Assembly: GCA_021782655.1 (NCBI GenBank)
Contig: JAJXUT010000021.1
Span: 1-34,496, forward strand
DNA: 34,496 nucleotides
Source of the DNA: Deltaproteobacteria bacterium
GTDB taxonomy: Bacteria > Desulfobacterota > Desulfobulbia > Desulfobulbales > VMSU01
Direction of reading: 5' to 3'
Position numbers and translations under genes: made by a program. The notes beneath the pieces are model-generated. The model saw only the letters and a list, made by a program, of their open reading frames with translations, did not search any database and was not told the DNA's origin. Positions 1 through 8,500 of the stretch are shown one piece after another (the stretch's first letter is position 1; the number at the start of each line of letters is the position of its first letter).

Positions 1-3000
1 CTGGCCATTCACCTTTACCCGGCCCAGGAGGTACCGCCCTACACCCCGCTTTCTCCCGATCCCCAAACCACCGCCGCCCGGCTGGCCGTCCTCTACCGGC
101 TAGCATCCGGCGGGGGGCCGTTGATCATGGTTGCCTCCGGCGAGGCCCTGCTGCGCAAGGTGATGCCGGCGGCCAGGCTCACCGGCCTGGCCGAGCTGGT
201 GGTGCGCGGCGAGGAGGTGGATCAGTCCGAGCTTGCCCGCCGGCTGGTGGCGGCAGGCTACGAGTTTATGAACCTGGTGCAGAATCCCGGTGAGTTCAGC
301 CGCCGGGGGGGGATCATGGATATCTTCCCCCCCGGCTTCGATCAGCCGGTGCGGCTCGACTTCTTCGGCGACACGGTGGAGACCATCCGCCTCTTTGATC
401 CCTTAAGCCAGCGTTCCACCCAGGAGATCGAGGAGGCCGAGCTGATCCCGGTGAGCGAGGCCCTTTTCCCCAGCGACCCCGAGAGTCAGACCCGGCTGAC
501 GACCCGCCTGGAACGGGCGGCGGAGGGCCTGGCCTGGGGGCGGGACGAGCGGGAGGTGGTAGGCGAGGCCTTGGCCCGGCGGCAGAGGTTCCCAGGGATC
601 GAGTTCTTTCTGCCCCTGTTCCACCAGAGTTTGGACGATCCGCTGGCCATCCTTCCGGACAACAGCCTGGTGGTCTTGCTGGACCCGCACCAGATCAACC
701 GCAGTCTGGAATTGGTCTGGGAGCGGATCGAGGCCAACTTTCAGGAGGCCCGGGCCCAGCAGTCGGCCCTCCTGCCGCCGGAAGAACTGTTCCTGAGCCA
801 GGCCGATTTCTTAAGCCGCCTTGAACGGCTAGCCACCGTGCGGCTCCTCGACCTGCAGGAGGAGCTGACAGCTGGGCCAGGGGCGGAGACGGCCTTGACC
901 CTGGCCTGCGGCAACCACACCCTAATCAAGCAGCACCTGGAGTTGCAGCGCCAGAAGTTCGGGCTGCTCTCGCCGCTGGCCGCCTATCTCAAGGATTGGC
1001 TAAGGGAGGGCGAGGCAGTGCACATCGCCTGCCGCTCCGAAAGGCACGCCGCCCAGCTCGGCCATATGCTCGCCGGCCACGAGCTGCCCGTCAACCTGGC
1101 CCAGGGGCCGGCCCTGGAGATGGCCGGCAAGGGGACGATCAACCTTTATCCCCTGCCGCTCTCCGCCGGATTCGACCTACTGGCCGACCGGGTGCACTTT
1201 CTCTCCGAGGTAGAGCTGTTTGGCGAACGGCGACTTGGCCCAGGCAAGAAAAAGAAGATCAAGACCAGCAACGAGAGCGCCATTCGCTTCGAGGAACTCC
1301 AGGCCGGCGACATCGTGGTGCACCGCGATCACGGCCTGGCGGTTTACGGCGGGATCGAAAACATCACCGTGGGCGGCATCGTCAGCGACTTTCTGCTCTT
1401 GACCTACCAGGGGGACGACAAGCTCTACGTGCCGGTGGACCGGATCAACACCGTCAGCAAGTACAGCGGCCTGACCGACAAGGCGCCGGTGATCTCGCGC
1501 CTGGGCGGCAAGGCCTGGACCGCTGCCAAGCATAAGGTGCAGGAGGCGGTTTGGAAGGTGGCCCAGCATCTGCTTACCCTCTACGCCCAGCGCAAGGTGA
1601 CCAACGGCATCGCCTTTTCCCGGCCCGACAGCCTCTACCAGGAACTGGAGGGTTCTTTTCCCTTCGACGAGACCCCCGGTCAGGCCAAGGCCATCACCGA
1701 GGTCATGGACGACCTCACCTCCGAGCAGTGCATGGATCGCCTGGTGTGCGGCGACGTGGGCTTCGGCAAGACCGAGGTGGCGGTGCGGGCCGCCTTCAAG
1801 GTGGTGACCGACGGCTATCAGGTGGCGGTGCTGGTGCCGACCACAGTCCTGGCCGAGCAGCACGCCGCCACCTTCCGGGAACGACTGGCGGGCTTCCCGG
1901 TGAGCGTGGAATGCCTAAACCGTTTCCGCACCCCCGCTGAACAGAAGCAGATCGTCAAGCTCCTGGCCGAGGGCCGGATCGACATCGTCATCGGCACCCA
2001 CCGAATCCTATCCAAGGATGTGGAGCTTAAGCGTCTGGGGCTGCTAATCATCGACGAGGAGCACCGTTTCGGGGTGGGCCACAAGGAACGGCTCAAGCTT
2101 TTGCGCGCCGGCATCGACGTGCTCACCCTCACCGCCACCCCCATCCCGCGCACCCTCCAGATGTCGCTCTTAGGTGTCCGCGACCTGTCGGTGATCGCCA
2201 CCCCGCCGGTCAACCGGCAATCGGTCAAGACCTTCATCAGTAAATACTCGGAACTGGTGATCAAGGAGGCGGTGACCCGCGAGCTTCAACGGGGCGGCCA
2301 GGTGTTTCTGGTGCACAACCGGGTGCAGTCCATCCACGACCTGGCCTTCAAGGTGCAGAAACTCGTCCCCGAGGCCCGCATCGCCGTGGCCCACGGCCAG
2401 ATGCCCGGCAAAAACCTGGAAGAAATAATGGTGAAATTCGTGCGCCGGGAGATCGATGTCCTGGTCTGCACCACCATCATCGAATCCGGGCTCGACATCC
2501 CCAACGCCAACACCATCATCATCAACCGGGCCGACCGGATGGGGCTGGCCGAGATCTACCAGCTGCGGGGCCGGGTGGGCCGCAGCAAGGAGCAGGCCTA
2601 CGCCTATCTCCTGGTGCCCTCGTTAGAACTGCTCTCCAAGGACGCCAAGCAGCGGCTGCGGGCCTTGATGGACTACAACGAACTGGGCGGCGGCTTCAAA
2701 CTCGCCCTCTCCGACCTCCAGATCCGGGGTGGCGGCAACATCCTGGGCGAGTCCCAGAGCGGCAACATCGCGGCGGTAGGTTATGATCTCTACCTGGACC
2801 TCCTGCAACGGACGGTGGAGGACTTGAAGGAACGCGGCGAGGCCGGTCTGAATGGCCTGGCCGTGACCCCGGAGATCGATCCGGAGATCAACCTGCGGCT
2901 CTCCGCCTATATCCCGGACAGCTATGTCCCGGACGCCGGCCAGCGCTATATCGCCTACCGCCGCATCGCCGGCCTGGGCTCGGAGGAGGAGGCGAGCGAC

Positions 3001-3312
3001 CTCAAGGCCGAACTCATCGACCGTTACGGCCAGATGCCGGAGGCCACCGGCAACCTCTTCGGGGTGATCACCTTAAAGCTGGCCTTGAAGCGGGTTAACA
3101 TCGCCAAACTGGAGGAGGGCCCCGGCGTCTTGGTCTTCTCCTTTGCCGACGGCAAGCCGAGCTCGCCAGAGAAGGTGCTCATCTACGTCCAGCGTCACAA
3201 GAAGACCACCCGCCTGACTCCGGATGGCCGCCTGGTGGCCGGCGGCATCCCCACCGCCTCCTCCCAGCCGATCTTCGAGACCGCGAAGTCGATCCTGCTG
3301 GCCATCACCTAG
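1..3312 (+). CDS. mfd: Transcription-repair coupling factor Mfd (5' truncated by window)
   Basis: Mfd is an ATP-dependent translocase that removes RNA polymerase stalled at DNA lesions and recruits UvrA. The reading frame is open from base 1, so the true start and roughly the first hundred residues lie outside the window; the 1103 residues seen fit a family length of about 1150. Visible in order: the UvrB-like N-terminal part, the RNA polymerase-interacting region (GDIVVHRDHGLAVYGGI, near base 1310), Walker A GDVGFGKTE (near 1750), DEEH Walker B (near 2055), TATPIPRTL (near 2135), the ESGLDIPN and RGRVGRS helicase motifs (2480-2590), and the C-terminal D7 region. The next gene downstream has its own promoter, so the two are probably transcribed separately. 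An internal ATG at 127 is not a plausible start because upstream codons match the family. Confidence 0.97.
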   Translation: MAIHLYPAQEVPPYTPLSPDPQTTAARLAVLYRLASGGGPLIMVASGEALLRKVMPAARLTGLAELVVRGEEVDQSELARRLVAAGYEFMNLVQNPGEFSRRGGIMDIFPPGFDQPVRLDFFGDTVETIRLFDPLSQRSTQEIEEAELIPVSEALFPSDPESQTRLTTRLERAAEGLAWGRDEREVVGEALARRQRFPGIEFFLPLFHQSLDDPLAILPDNSLVVLLDPHQINRSLELVWERIEANFQEARAQQSALLPPEELFLSQADFLSRLERLATVRLLDLQEELTAGPGAETALTLACGNHTLIKQHLELQRQKFGLLSPLAAYLKDWLREGEAVHIACRSERHAAQLGHMLAGHELPVNLAQGPALEMAGKGTINLYPLPLSAGFDLLADRVHFLSEVELFGERRLGPGKKKKIKTSNESAIRFEELQAGDIVVHRDHGLAVYGGIENITVGGIVSDFLLLTYQGDDKLYVPVDRINTVSKYSGLTDKAPVISRLGGKAWTAAKHKVQEAVWKVAQHLLTLYAQRKVTNGIAFSRPDSLYQELEGSFPFDETPGQAKAITEVMDDLTSEQCMDRLVCGDVGFGKTEVAVRAAFKVVTDGYQVAVLVPTTVLAEQHAATFRERLAGFPVSVECLNRFRTPAEQKQIVKLLAEGRIDIVIGTHRILSKDVELKRLGLLIIDEEHRFGVGHKERLKLLRAGIDVLTLTATPIPRTLQMSLLGVRDLSVIATPPVNRQSVKTFISKYSELVIKEAVTRELQRGGQVFLVHNRVQSIHDLAFKVQKLVPEARIAVAHGQMPGKNLEEIMVKFVRREIDVLVCTTIIESGLDIPNANTIIINRADRMGLAEIYQLRGRVGRSKEQAYAYLLVPSLELLSKDAKQRLRALMDYNELGGGFKLALSDLQIRGGGNILGESQSGNIAAVGYDLYLDLLQRTVEDLKERGEAGLNGLAVTPEIDPEINLRLSAYIPDSYVPDAGQRYIAYRRIAGLGSEEEASDLKAELIDRYGQMPEATGNLFGVITLKLALKRVNIAKLEEGPGVLVFSFADGKPSSPEKVLIYVQRHKKTTRLTPDGRLVAGGIPTASSQPIFETAKSILLAIT

Positions 3313-3331
3313 ACCCGGCGGCGGAAACAGG

Positions 3332-3361
3332 TTGACTTCCGTTCCCCACCCCGGCTATCAT
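3332..3361 (+). promoter_or_regulatory. Putative sigma70 promoter of the FAD/NAD oxidoreductase gene
   Basis: TTGACT at 3332-3337 and TATCAT at 3356-3361 are separated by 18 bases, close to the sigma70 consensus, in the 116-base gap after mfd. A strong Shine-Dalgarno sequence, GGGGAGGA at 3416-3423, follows before the ATG at 3429. No regulator site is obvious. Confidence 0.6.
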
Positions 3362-3428
3362 TTCCCCATCACTGTCCGCGCCGTGGCCTCCTGTCCCGGA
3401 GCGGGCATACTGACGGGGAGGATTAGCC

Positions 3429-4625
3429 ATGAACTTCGTAATCGTGGGCAACGGTGCGGCGGGGATCGCCGCCGCCGAGGCCATCCGCAAGCTCGACCAG
3501 GACTCGCCGATCACCATCCTCTCCGAGGAGCCGTGTCACTACTACAGTCGCATCCGGCTGATCGACTACCTGGCCGGCAAGGTTGAGGAGGACGGGCTGC
3601 TCTTGAAACGCCCGGAGTGGTATCAGAGCCAGGGCATCGAGGTGCGCCTGGGGGAGCGGGCGGTCGCCTTCGACCAGGTGCGACGCGAGCTTAGCTGCGC
3701 CTCCGGGGCCCGCCTGAGCTACGACCGGCTGCTCATCGCCGCCGGCGCCAAGTCCTTCCTGCCGCCCGCCCCTGGCATAGACCAGGAGATGGTCTTCACC
3801 TTAAGGACGCTTGCGGACGCTAGGCGCATCGTGGCCGCCGCCCGGGACGGCCGGCGGGTGGTGATGCTGGGCGGCGGCATCTTAAGTCTAGAGGCGGCGA
3901 GCGCCTTGCAGCAGTTGGGCTGCGAGATCACGGTGGTTGAATACTTCGAACGATTGCTGCCCCGGCAGATGGATCGCCAAGGCAGCCTGGTGCTGCAAGG
4001 GCTGTTCGAGGCCCTGGGGATGCGCTTTTTCCTGGGGGCGAAGAGCTACGAGGTGACAGGGGCGGGCACGGCCAACGGGGTGCGGCTCGCGGATGGCACT
4101 ACCTTGCCCGGCGACCTGGTGCTGGTGGGGGCCGGGGTGCGTCCGGACACCTATCTGGCCCAGGCCTCGGGTCTGGCGGTGGCCAAGGGGATCGAGGTCA
4201 ACGACCGGATGGAGACCGCGGTGGCGGGGATTTTTGCCGCCGGCGACGTGGCCCAGCACCGGGGGGTATTGTACGGAATCTGGCCGGCGGCCATGCAACA
4301 GGGCCAGGTGGCGGGCACCAACATGGCGGGCGGCGAGGCCAGCTTCACCGGCCTGGCCATGTCCAACACCCTGAAGGTGGCAGGCATTGACCTCTTCTCC
4401 CTGGGCGACATCGACCCCGATGACAAGCTGGAGTCAGTGGTCTTCCGCGACCAGGGCCTCTACAAGAAGGCGGTGATCAAGGAGGACAAGATCGCCGGCG
4501 CCATCCTGCTCGGCGATCTGAGCAGCCGCTCCGCCTTGCACCAGGCCATGAACCAGGGGCGGATCATCTCCGATGACGACCGGCGGGCGATGCGTCAGGG
4601 AGATTTCTCGCTTAAGTCTCCCTGA
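3429..4625 (+). CDS. FAD/NAD(P)-dependent pyridine nucleotide-disulfide oxidoreductase (rubredoxin reductase / NirB N-terminal type)
   Basis: A 398-residue flavoprotein. An N-terminal FAD-binding Rossmann fold (VGNGAAGIAAAE, residues 4-15), a second nucleotide-binding fold (MLGGGILSLEAA, near residue 145), and the FAD-contacting GIFAAGDVA motif (near 270) define the class. The sequence resembles NADH:rubredoxin oxidoreductases and the N-terminal module of nitrite reductase NirB. There is no redox CxxC as in thioredoxin or lipoamide reductases, and no rubredoxin or [2Fe-2S] module is fused to it. A likely role is passing electrons from NAD(P)H to a small iron protein; rubrerythrin is encoded about 25 kb away, so a functional link is only inference. 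It ends six bases from a convergent gene. The start is set by the strong ribosome binding site. Confidence 0.85.
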   Translation: MNFVIVGNGAAGIAAAEAIRKLDQDSPITILSEEPCHYYSRIRLIDYLAGKVEEDGLLLKRPEWYQSQGIEVRLGERAVAFDQVRRELSCASGARLSYDRLLIAAGAKSFLPPAPGIDQEMVFTLRTLADARRIVAAARDGRRVVMLGGGILSLEAASALQQLGCEITVVEYFERLLPRQMDRQGSLVLQGLFEALGMRFFLGAKSYEVTGAGTANGVRLADGTTLPGDLVLVGAGVRPDTYLAQASGLAVAKGIEVNDRMETAVAGIFAAGDVAQHRGVLYGIWPAAMQQGQVAGTNMAGGEASFTGLAMSNTLKVAGIDLFSLGDIDPDDKLESVVFRDQGLYKKAVIKEDKIAGAILLGDLSSRSALHQAMNQGRIISDDDRRAMRQGDFSLKSP

Positions 4626-4640
4626 TGGGCCTCATTTTTT
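4595..4640 (+). terminator. Possible intrinsic terminator overlapping the stop codon of the oxidoreductase gene
   Basis: A perfect 9-bp inverted repeat (TCAGGGAGA at 4595-4603 and TCTCCCTGA at 4617-4625) encloses a 13-base loop and includes the stop codon. A run of six T follows at 4635-4640 after a 9-base gap. The gap is longer than in classical terminators, so efficiency is uncertain. It lies at the convergent junction and could limit read-through into the opposite gene. Confidence 0.42.
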
Positions 4641-4820
4641 ATCGTTACCATCTCCAGTATCTCCGGGAAGAGGGCAGCGGCCATCCTCCCGCTCGCAGCC
4701 GCCGGCGCAGGAGCCACAGTCGTCGCAGCCGGTATTCTTGCCCCTGAGGGCGCGCAAATAACGCCGGCCCACATAGATGGCGGCCAGCAGGACAATCAGC
4801 CACACGGCCAGCGTCTGCAT
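4632..4820 (-). CDS. FeoB-associated Cys-rich membrane protein family
   Basis: A 62-residue peptide with one N-terminal membrane helix (residues 3-17), a basic stretch (GRRYLRALRGK) and a compact Cys-rich tail (CDDCGSCAGGC and a further Cys), ending in acidic and lysine residues. This layout matches the small FeoB-associated Cys-rich membrane proteins normally found beside ferrous iron transporter genes. No feoA or feoB is in this window, so it is an orphan here. The ATG at 4820 is preceded by AGGGGG at good spacing, favouring it over a longer frame starting at 4934. It follows the SH3-domain gene by 23 bases, so co-transcription is likely. A role in binding or handing over iron is suggested for the family but unproven. 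Confidence 0.72.
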   Translation of the reverse strand: MQTLAVWLIVLLAAIYVGRRYLRALRGKNTGCDDCGSCAGGCEREDGRCPLPGDTGDGNDKK

Positions 4821-4843
4821 GATGCCCCCTATATTACTGGCAA

Positions 4844-5533
4844 TTACAGGGTCAGGGAGTGCCGCTGCCGACGGCTGGGGGCCCTGCCGATCAACCAGCC
4901 CAGCAGCAAGACCCCGGCCCCGGCCAGGAACCACAAGATAGTCTGCCGCTTGCGCAGGGCCTGATTCTCCGCCGTCAGCCGGACGACCGTCACCTGGGCC
5001 GCCGCTGCCTGGGCCTGTGAGCTCTCCTTCTCCGTCTTCAGCGATACCACGTCCTGGGCCTCGCCTTCCAGTTGCTGATAGCGCTGGTTGCTCGCCGCCA
5101 GCGCCGCCCTCAGATCCTGCACCGTCGCCGAATCGCCGTCCGAGGCGGCGACGCCTCCTCCTCCGGTCGAGCTCGCCTTTAGCAACTCCTCGTTTTCGGC
5201 CTTCAGCTTCTTGATCGTCTCATTCAACTCGTTTATAAGCTTGACGTTTTCGTTGGGCGGATTGGGGGAGGTGAACTGTTCTTGCACCCAGCCCTCGGCC
5301 CCGTCGCTGGTCCGCACCCGACTGAAGCCGCCTTTCGTCTCCAGCACCTCAAAGGACTGGCCGGTCTGCAGGGTCTTGAGCACCTTGTACTGCGGCCCTG
5401 GCCCCTGACGCAGGGAGACGACGATATTATCGACGATGTAGCGCTGCTCGGCTGGGGCGTCGGTCGGCGCAGTCAGCAGCAAGCCGCAGGCAATGAGGCC
5501 GGCGGCGATGAGGGTTGTTCTTTTTCCGGACAT
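4844..5533 (-). CDS. SH3-domain protein with coiled coil and C-terminal membrane anchor (YgiM/TIGR04211-like)
   Basis: A 229-residue envelope protein. It has a signal peptide (residues 1-28, hydrophobic core LIAAGLIACGLLLTA), a bacterial SH3 domain (about 30-92, with the LRQGPGPQYKVLKTL and GWVQEQF blocks), a helical coiled-coil region (about 95-200, rich in E, K, Q and L), and one C-terminal membrane helix (WFLAGAGVLLLGWLIG) followed by a basic tail. This order is that of the YgiM-like SH3 proteins of proteobacteria. The SH3 part would lie outside the cytoplasmic membrane and may contact peptidoglycan. GGGAG precedes the ATG by nine bases. It starts 30 bases after the SNF2 gene stop and probably shares its transcript. 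Function is unknown beyond the domain content. Confidence 0.8.
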   Translation of the reverse strand: MSGKRTTLIAAGLIACGLLLTAPTDAPAEQRYIVDNIVVSLRQGPGPQYKVLKTLQTGQSFEVLETKGGFSRVRTSDGAEGWVQEQFTSPNPPNENVKLINELNETIKKLKAENEELLKASSTGGGGVAASDGDSATVQDLRAALAASNQRYQQLEGEAQDVVSLKTEKESSQAQAAAAQVTVVRLTAENQALRKRQTILWFLAGAGVLLLGWLIGRAPSRRQRHSLTL

Positions 5534-5563
5534 GAGTCGATTCTCCCGATCTGTTAAAGACGG

Positions 5564-8500
5564 TTAATCCGCCCTAAGTAGCCGCAACAGCTCGTCCGCC
5601 GAGACTTGACCGCCCACCTCGGTGCCCTTGAGCAGATTTTCGGCCAGGTCCCGCTTGTCGCGGTGCAGGGCCACGATCTTCTCCTCGATGGTGCCCTTGG
5701 TGATCAAGCGATAGATGGTCACCGGCAGCTTCTGGCCGATGCGGTGCGCCCGGTCGGAGGCCTGATCCTCCACTGCCGGGTTCCACCAGGGGTCAAGATG
5801 GATGACGTAGTTGGCGGCGGTCAGGTTTAGTCCCAGCCCCCCGGCCTTCAGGCTGATCAGAAACAGGTCGCCCTGACCGGCCTGGAAGGCCTCCACCCGC
5901 AGCTTGCGTTGCCTGGGGGGAGTGGCTCCATCCAGGTATTGATAGCTAAGGCCCCTTTCGTCAAGAAAATTCTTGATGATCGCCAGGTGATCGACGAATT
6001 GGCTAAACACCAACACCTTGTGACGGTTGGCCAGCAGCTCGTCGATGGTCTCCGCAAAGACCGCGAGCTTAGCGCTTTCGATCCCAGCGCCCGGCGCCAC
6101 CAGGTCGGGATGACAGCAGGCGCGGCGCAGCCGCATGATCTCGGCCAAGATGCGGAGCGGGCGGTTGCCGTCCCGCTCCCCGCTGGACTCCAGCCTTTGG
6201 ATGGCCTGCCGGCGCAGGGACTCGTAAAAGACCGCCTCCTCCTCGCTCAAGGTCACTTGCAGGTTGATCTCGGTGCGCGGCGGCAACTCGTCCAAGACCT
6301 GGGATTTCAGCCTTCTTAGGATGAAGGGGGCGATCAGTCGTCTCAGGCGTCGCTGGCAGTCTAGATCCTTGTCCCTCTCGATCGGCCCGGCGAAGCGTCG
6401 GTTGAATTGGTTGATGGTGCCCAGAAGCCCAGGGTTGACAAACTGAAAGAGGTTCCACAGCTCACCCAGGTTGTTCTCCAACGGGGTGCCGGTGGTGGTC
6501 AGCTTGAAGTGGGCCTTGAGACTCATGGCGGCCCGCGACCGTTTGGTGGCCATGTTCTTGATCGCCTGGGCCTCGTCCAGCACCACCACCCGCCACTGTT
6601 TCTGGCTGAACAGCTCCTGCTCCTGTTGCAGGAGTCCGTAGCTGGCGATTAAGACATCGAAGCCGGAGAGCCGGCGCAGGGCCTTGCTCCTTTCCGGGCC
6701 TCCGAACATCTGGACCTTCAAGGTGGGCGCGAAACGGGCCGCCTCGTCCTGCCAGTTGAAACAGACCGAGGTCGGGGCCACGATCAGGGCCGGCCCTAGT
6801 GGCGCCTGCTCCAGGAGCAGGGCCAGGGTCTGGATGGTCTTGCCCAGGCCCATCTCGTCGGCCAGACAGGCGCCGAAGCCCAGATAGGCCAGCCGGGATA
6901 GCCAGCGGAAGCCCTCGGCCTGATAGGGGCGCAACTCGGCCCGCAAGGTGACGGGGATGGCCGGCGACCGATGGTCGGCCATCGCTACCCGTTCGCTTAG
7001 CTCCTGCCAGGGCCGATCGGAATCTAGCCGCTCGGCGCCCTGGGTTAACTCTCGCACCAGGGGGGCGGCCAGGGGCGAGAACTGGAGCCGCTCCCGATCC
7101 GACCAGGTCAATCCTCCCAGTTGTTCGAGCTGCTGGTACAAGGCCTGGGAGAGGGCCAGGAATTGGCCATCGGACAGGGGGAGGAAGCGACCCTGGCCCC
7201 GTCTGATCAACTCCAAAAGCTCGCCCATGCCGATGGCCGTCTCCTCGTCGATTCGCAGTTGGCCGTCCAGCTCGAACCAGTTGCGACGCTGCCTGACCTG
7301 GAGATAGAGCCGGGGCGAGGAAACCGGCTCGCGCAGGCGGAACAGCTCGCCCTTGGGCCACTCCACCACCACCTGGCCCCGTAGGGCCTGAAGCTCGTGC
7401 AGGATTTGCAGGCAGTCGGGCGCCTCGCTTGCCAGCCACTCCCAGTTGTCCAGTTCCCGTCCCCGCAGGCTGGGACAGGCCTCCACCACCGCCTGGGCCC
7501 GTTGCTCCTCGGACTTCAGATCGCGGCAGACCTGGGTGGCTTGGCCGGCCAACCCGGCGATGATCATGGCCGATCCCTGGCCGGGCGTAAGGTACTGGCC
7601 TAGTTCCGCAAACGGCTTAACCAGGAGGGAAAGGTGCAGGCCGCCGCTGGCCGGCAGCAAGTGGCAGTAGATGGTCTGATCCGCCTCGATGGTCTTGATC
7701 CTGCCCCCCTCCTCCTGGCCGCTGAAGTCGGAATGCACGGTTAGCTGGGCGCTCATCGCCCCTAACATGGACAACACCTCGTCCTGGTGTTCCAGGGGGA
7801 CGTAGAGGCCGTGCGGGCTTAAGATCTCGGCGATGCGCCGGATGGTCGGGCTGATCTGGCAGACCGCGAGCCTCGATGCCGATTCGAGACGTGCCGCCAC
7901 CTGCCGATGGGGGGCGGGGAAGGGCAGGAGGCTAATCCGCGCCGACTGGCCGGTCTGCTGGACATACAACTCCGGGGCCCGTTTGACGATCTCGACGGGC
8001 AGGTTCTGCTGATGCCCGGCCAAAAAGACGCGGGGATGGCCGACGGCCGCTAACAGGGCCTGCTCCAGATCGAAGGCGTAAGTGACGCCATTGACCGTAT
8101 CCGTCTCCATTCTCAGGGCCAGCGCCAGACGCCGGTCGTCCTCGTTCAGGAATGGAAGTTCCTGGTTGGCAAGTTTTTTCAAGGATAGCCGCCGGCCCTT
8201 GCGCCACCGCCCATTTTCGCCTAGTTGCTGGACTAGGGGCACGAGGCCGGTCACCAGGCCTTGCGAGTCGGTGCCAAGTTGCCAGATCACTCGTTCCTGA
8301 CTGGCCGGGGCCCCCTCGGGAGTGGCCAGCTCCTTAAGCTCCTTGATCGCCTTGCGCCATGGTTCCTCGTGATGGATGGCCTTCAGCATAGGGATGACGC
8401 CGGTCTCGGCCTGGAAACGGTCGCCAACTTCCCGGTAGGCAGGCTCATGGGTGGCCAGAAAGAGCAGCTCGGCGTATTCCTGGGCCAGCCAGCGGTAGCC

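Noticed and set aside
1177-1863. 228-codon antisense frame inside mfd
   Set aside because: His/Gly/Val-rich antisense translation typical of GC-rich coding DNA.
6462-7439. 325-codon minus-strand frame inside the SNF2 gene
   Set aside because: Same-strand alternate frame of a strongly conserved motor domain; composition is Gly/Ala/Arg-rich and unlike any family.
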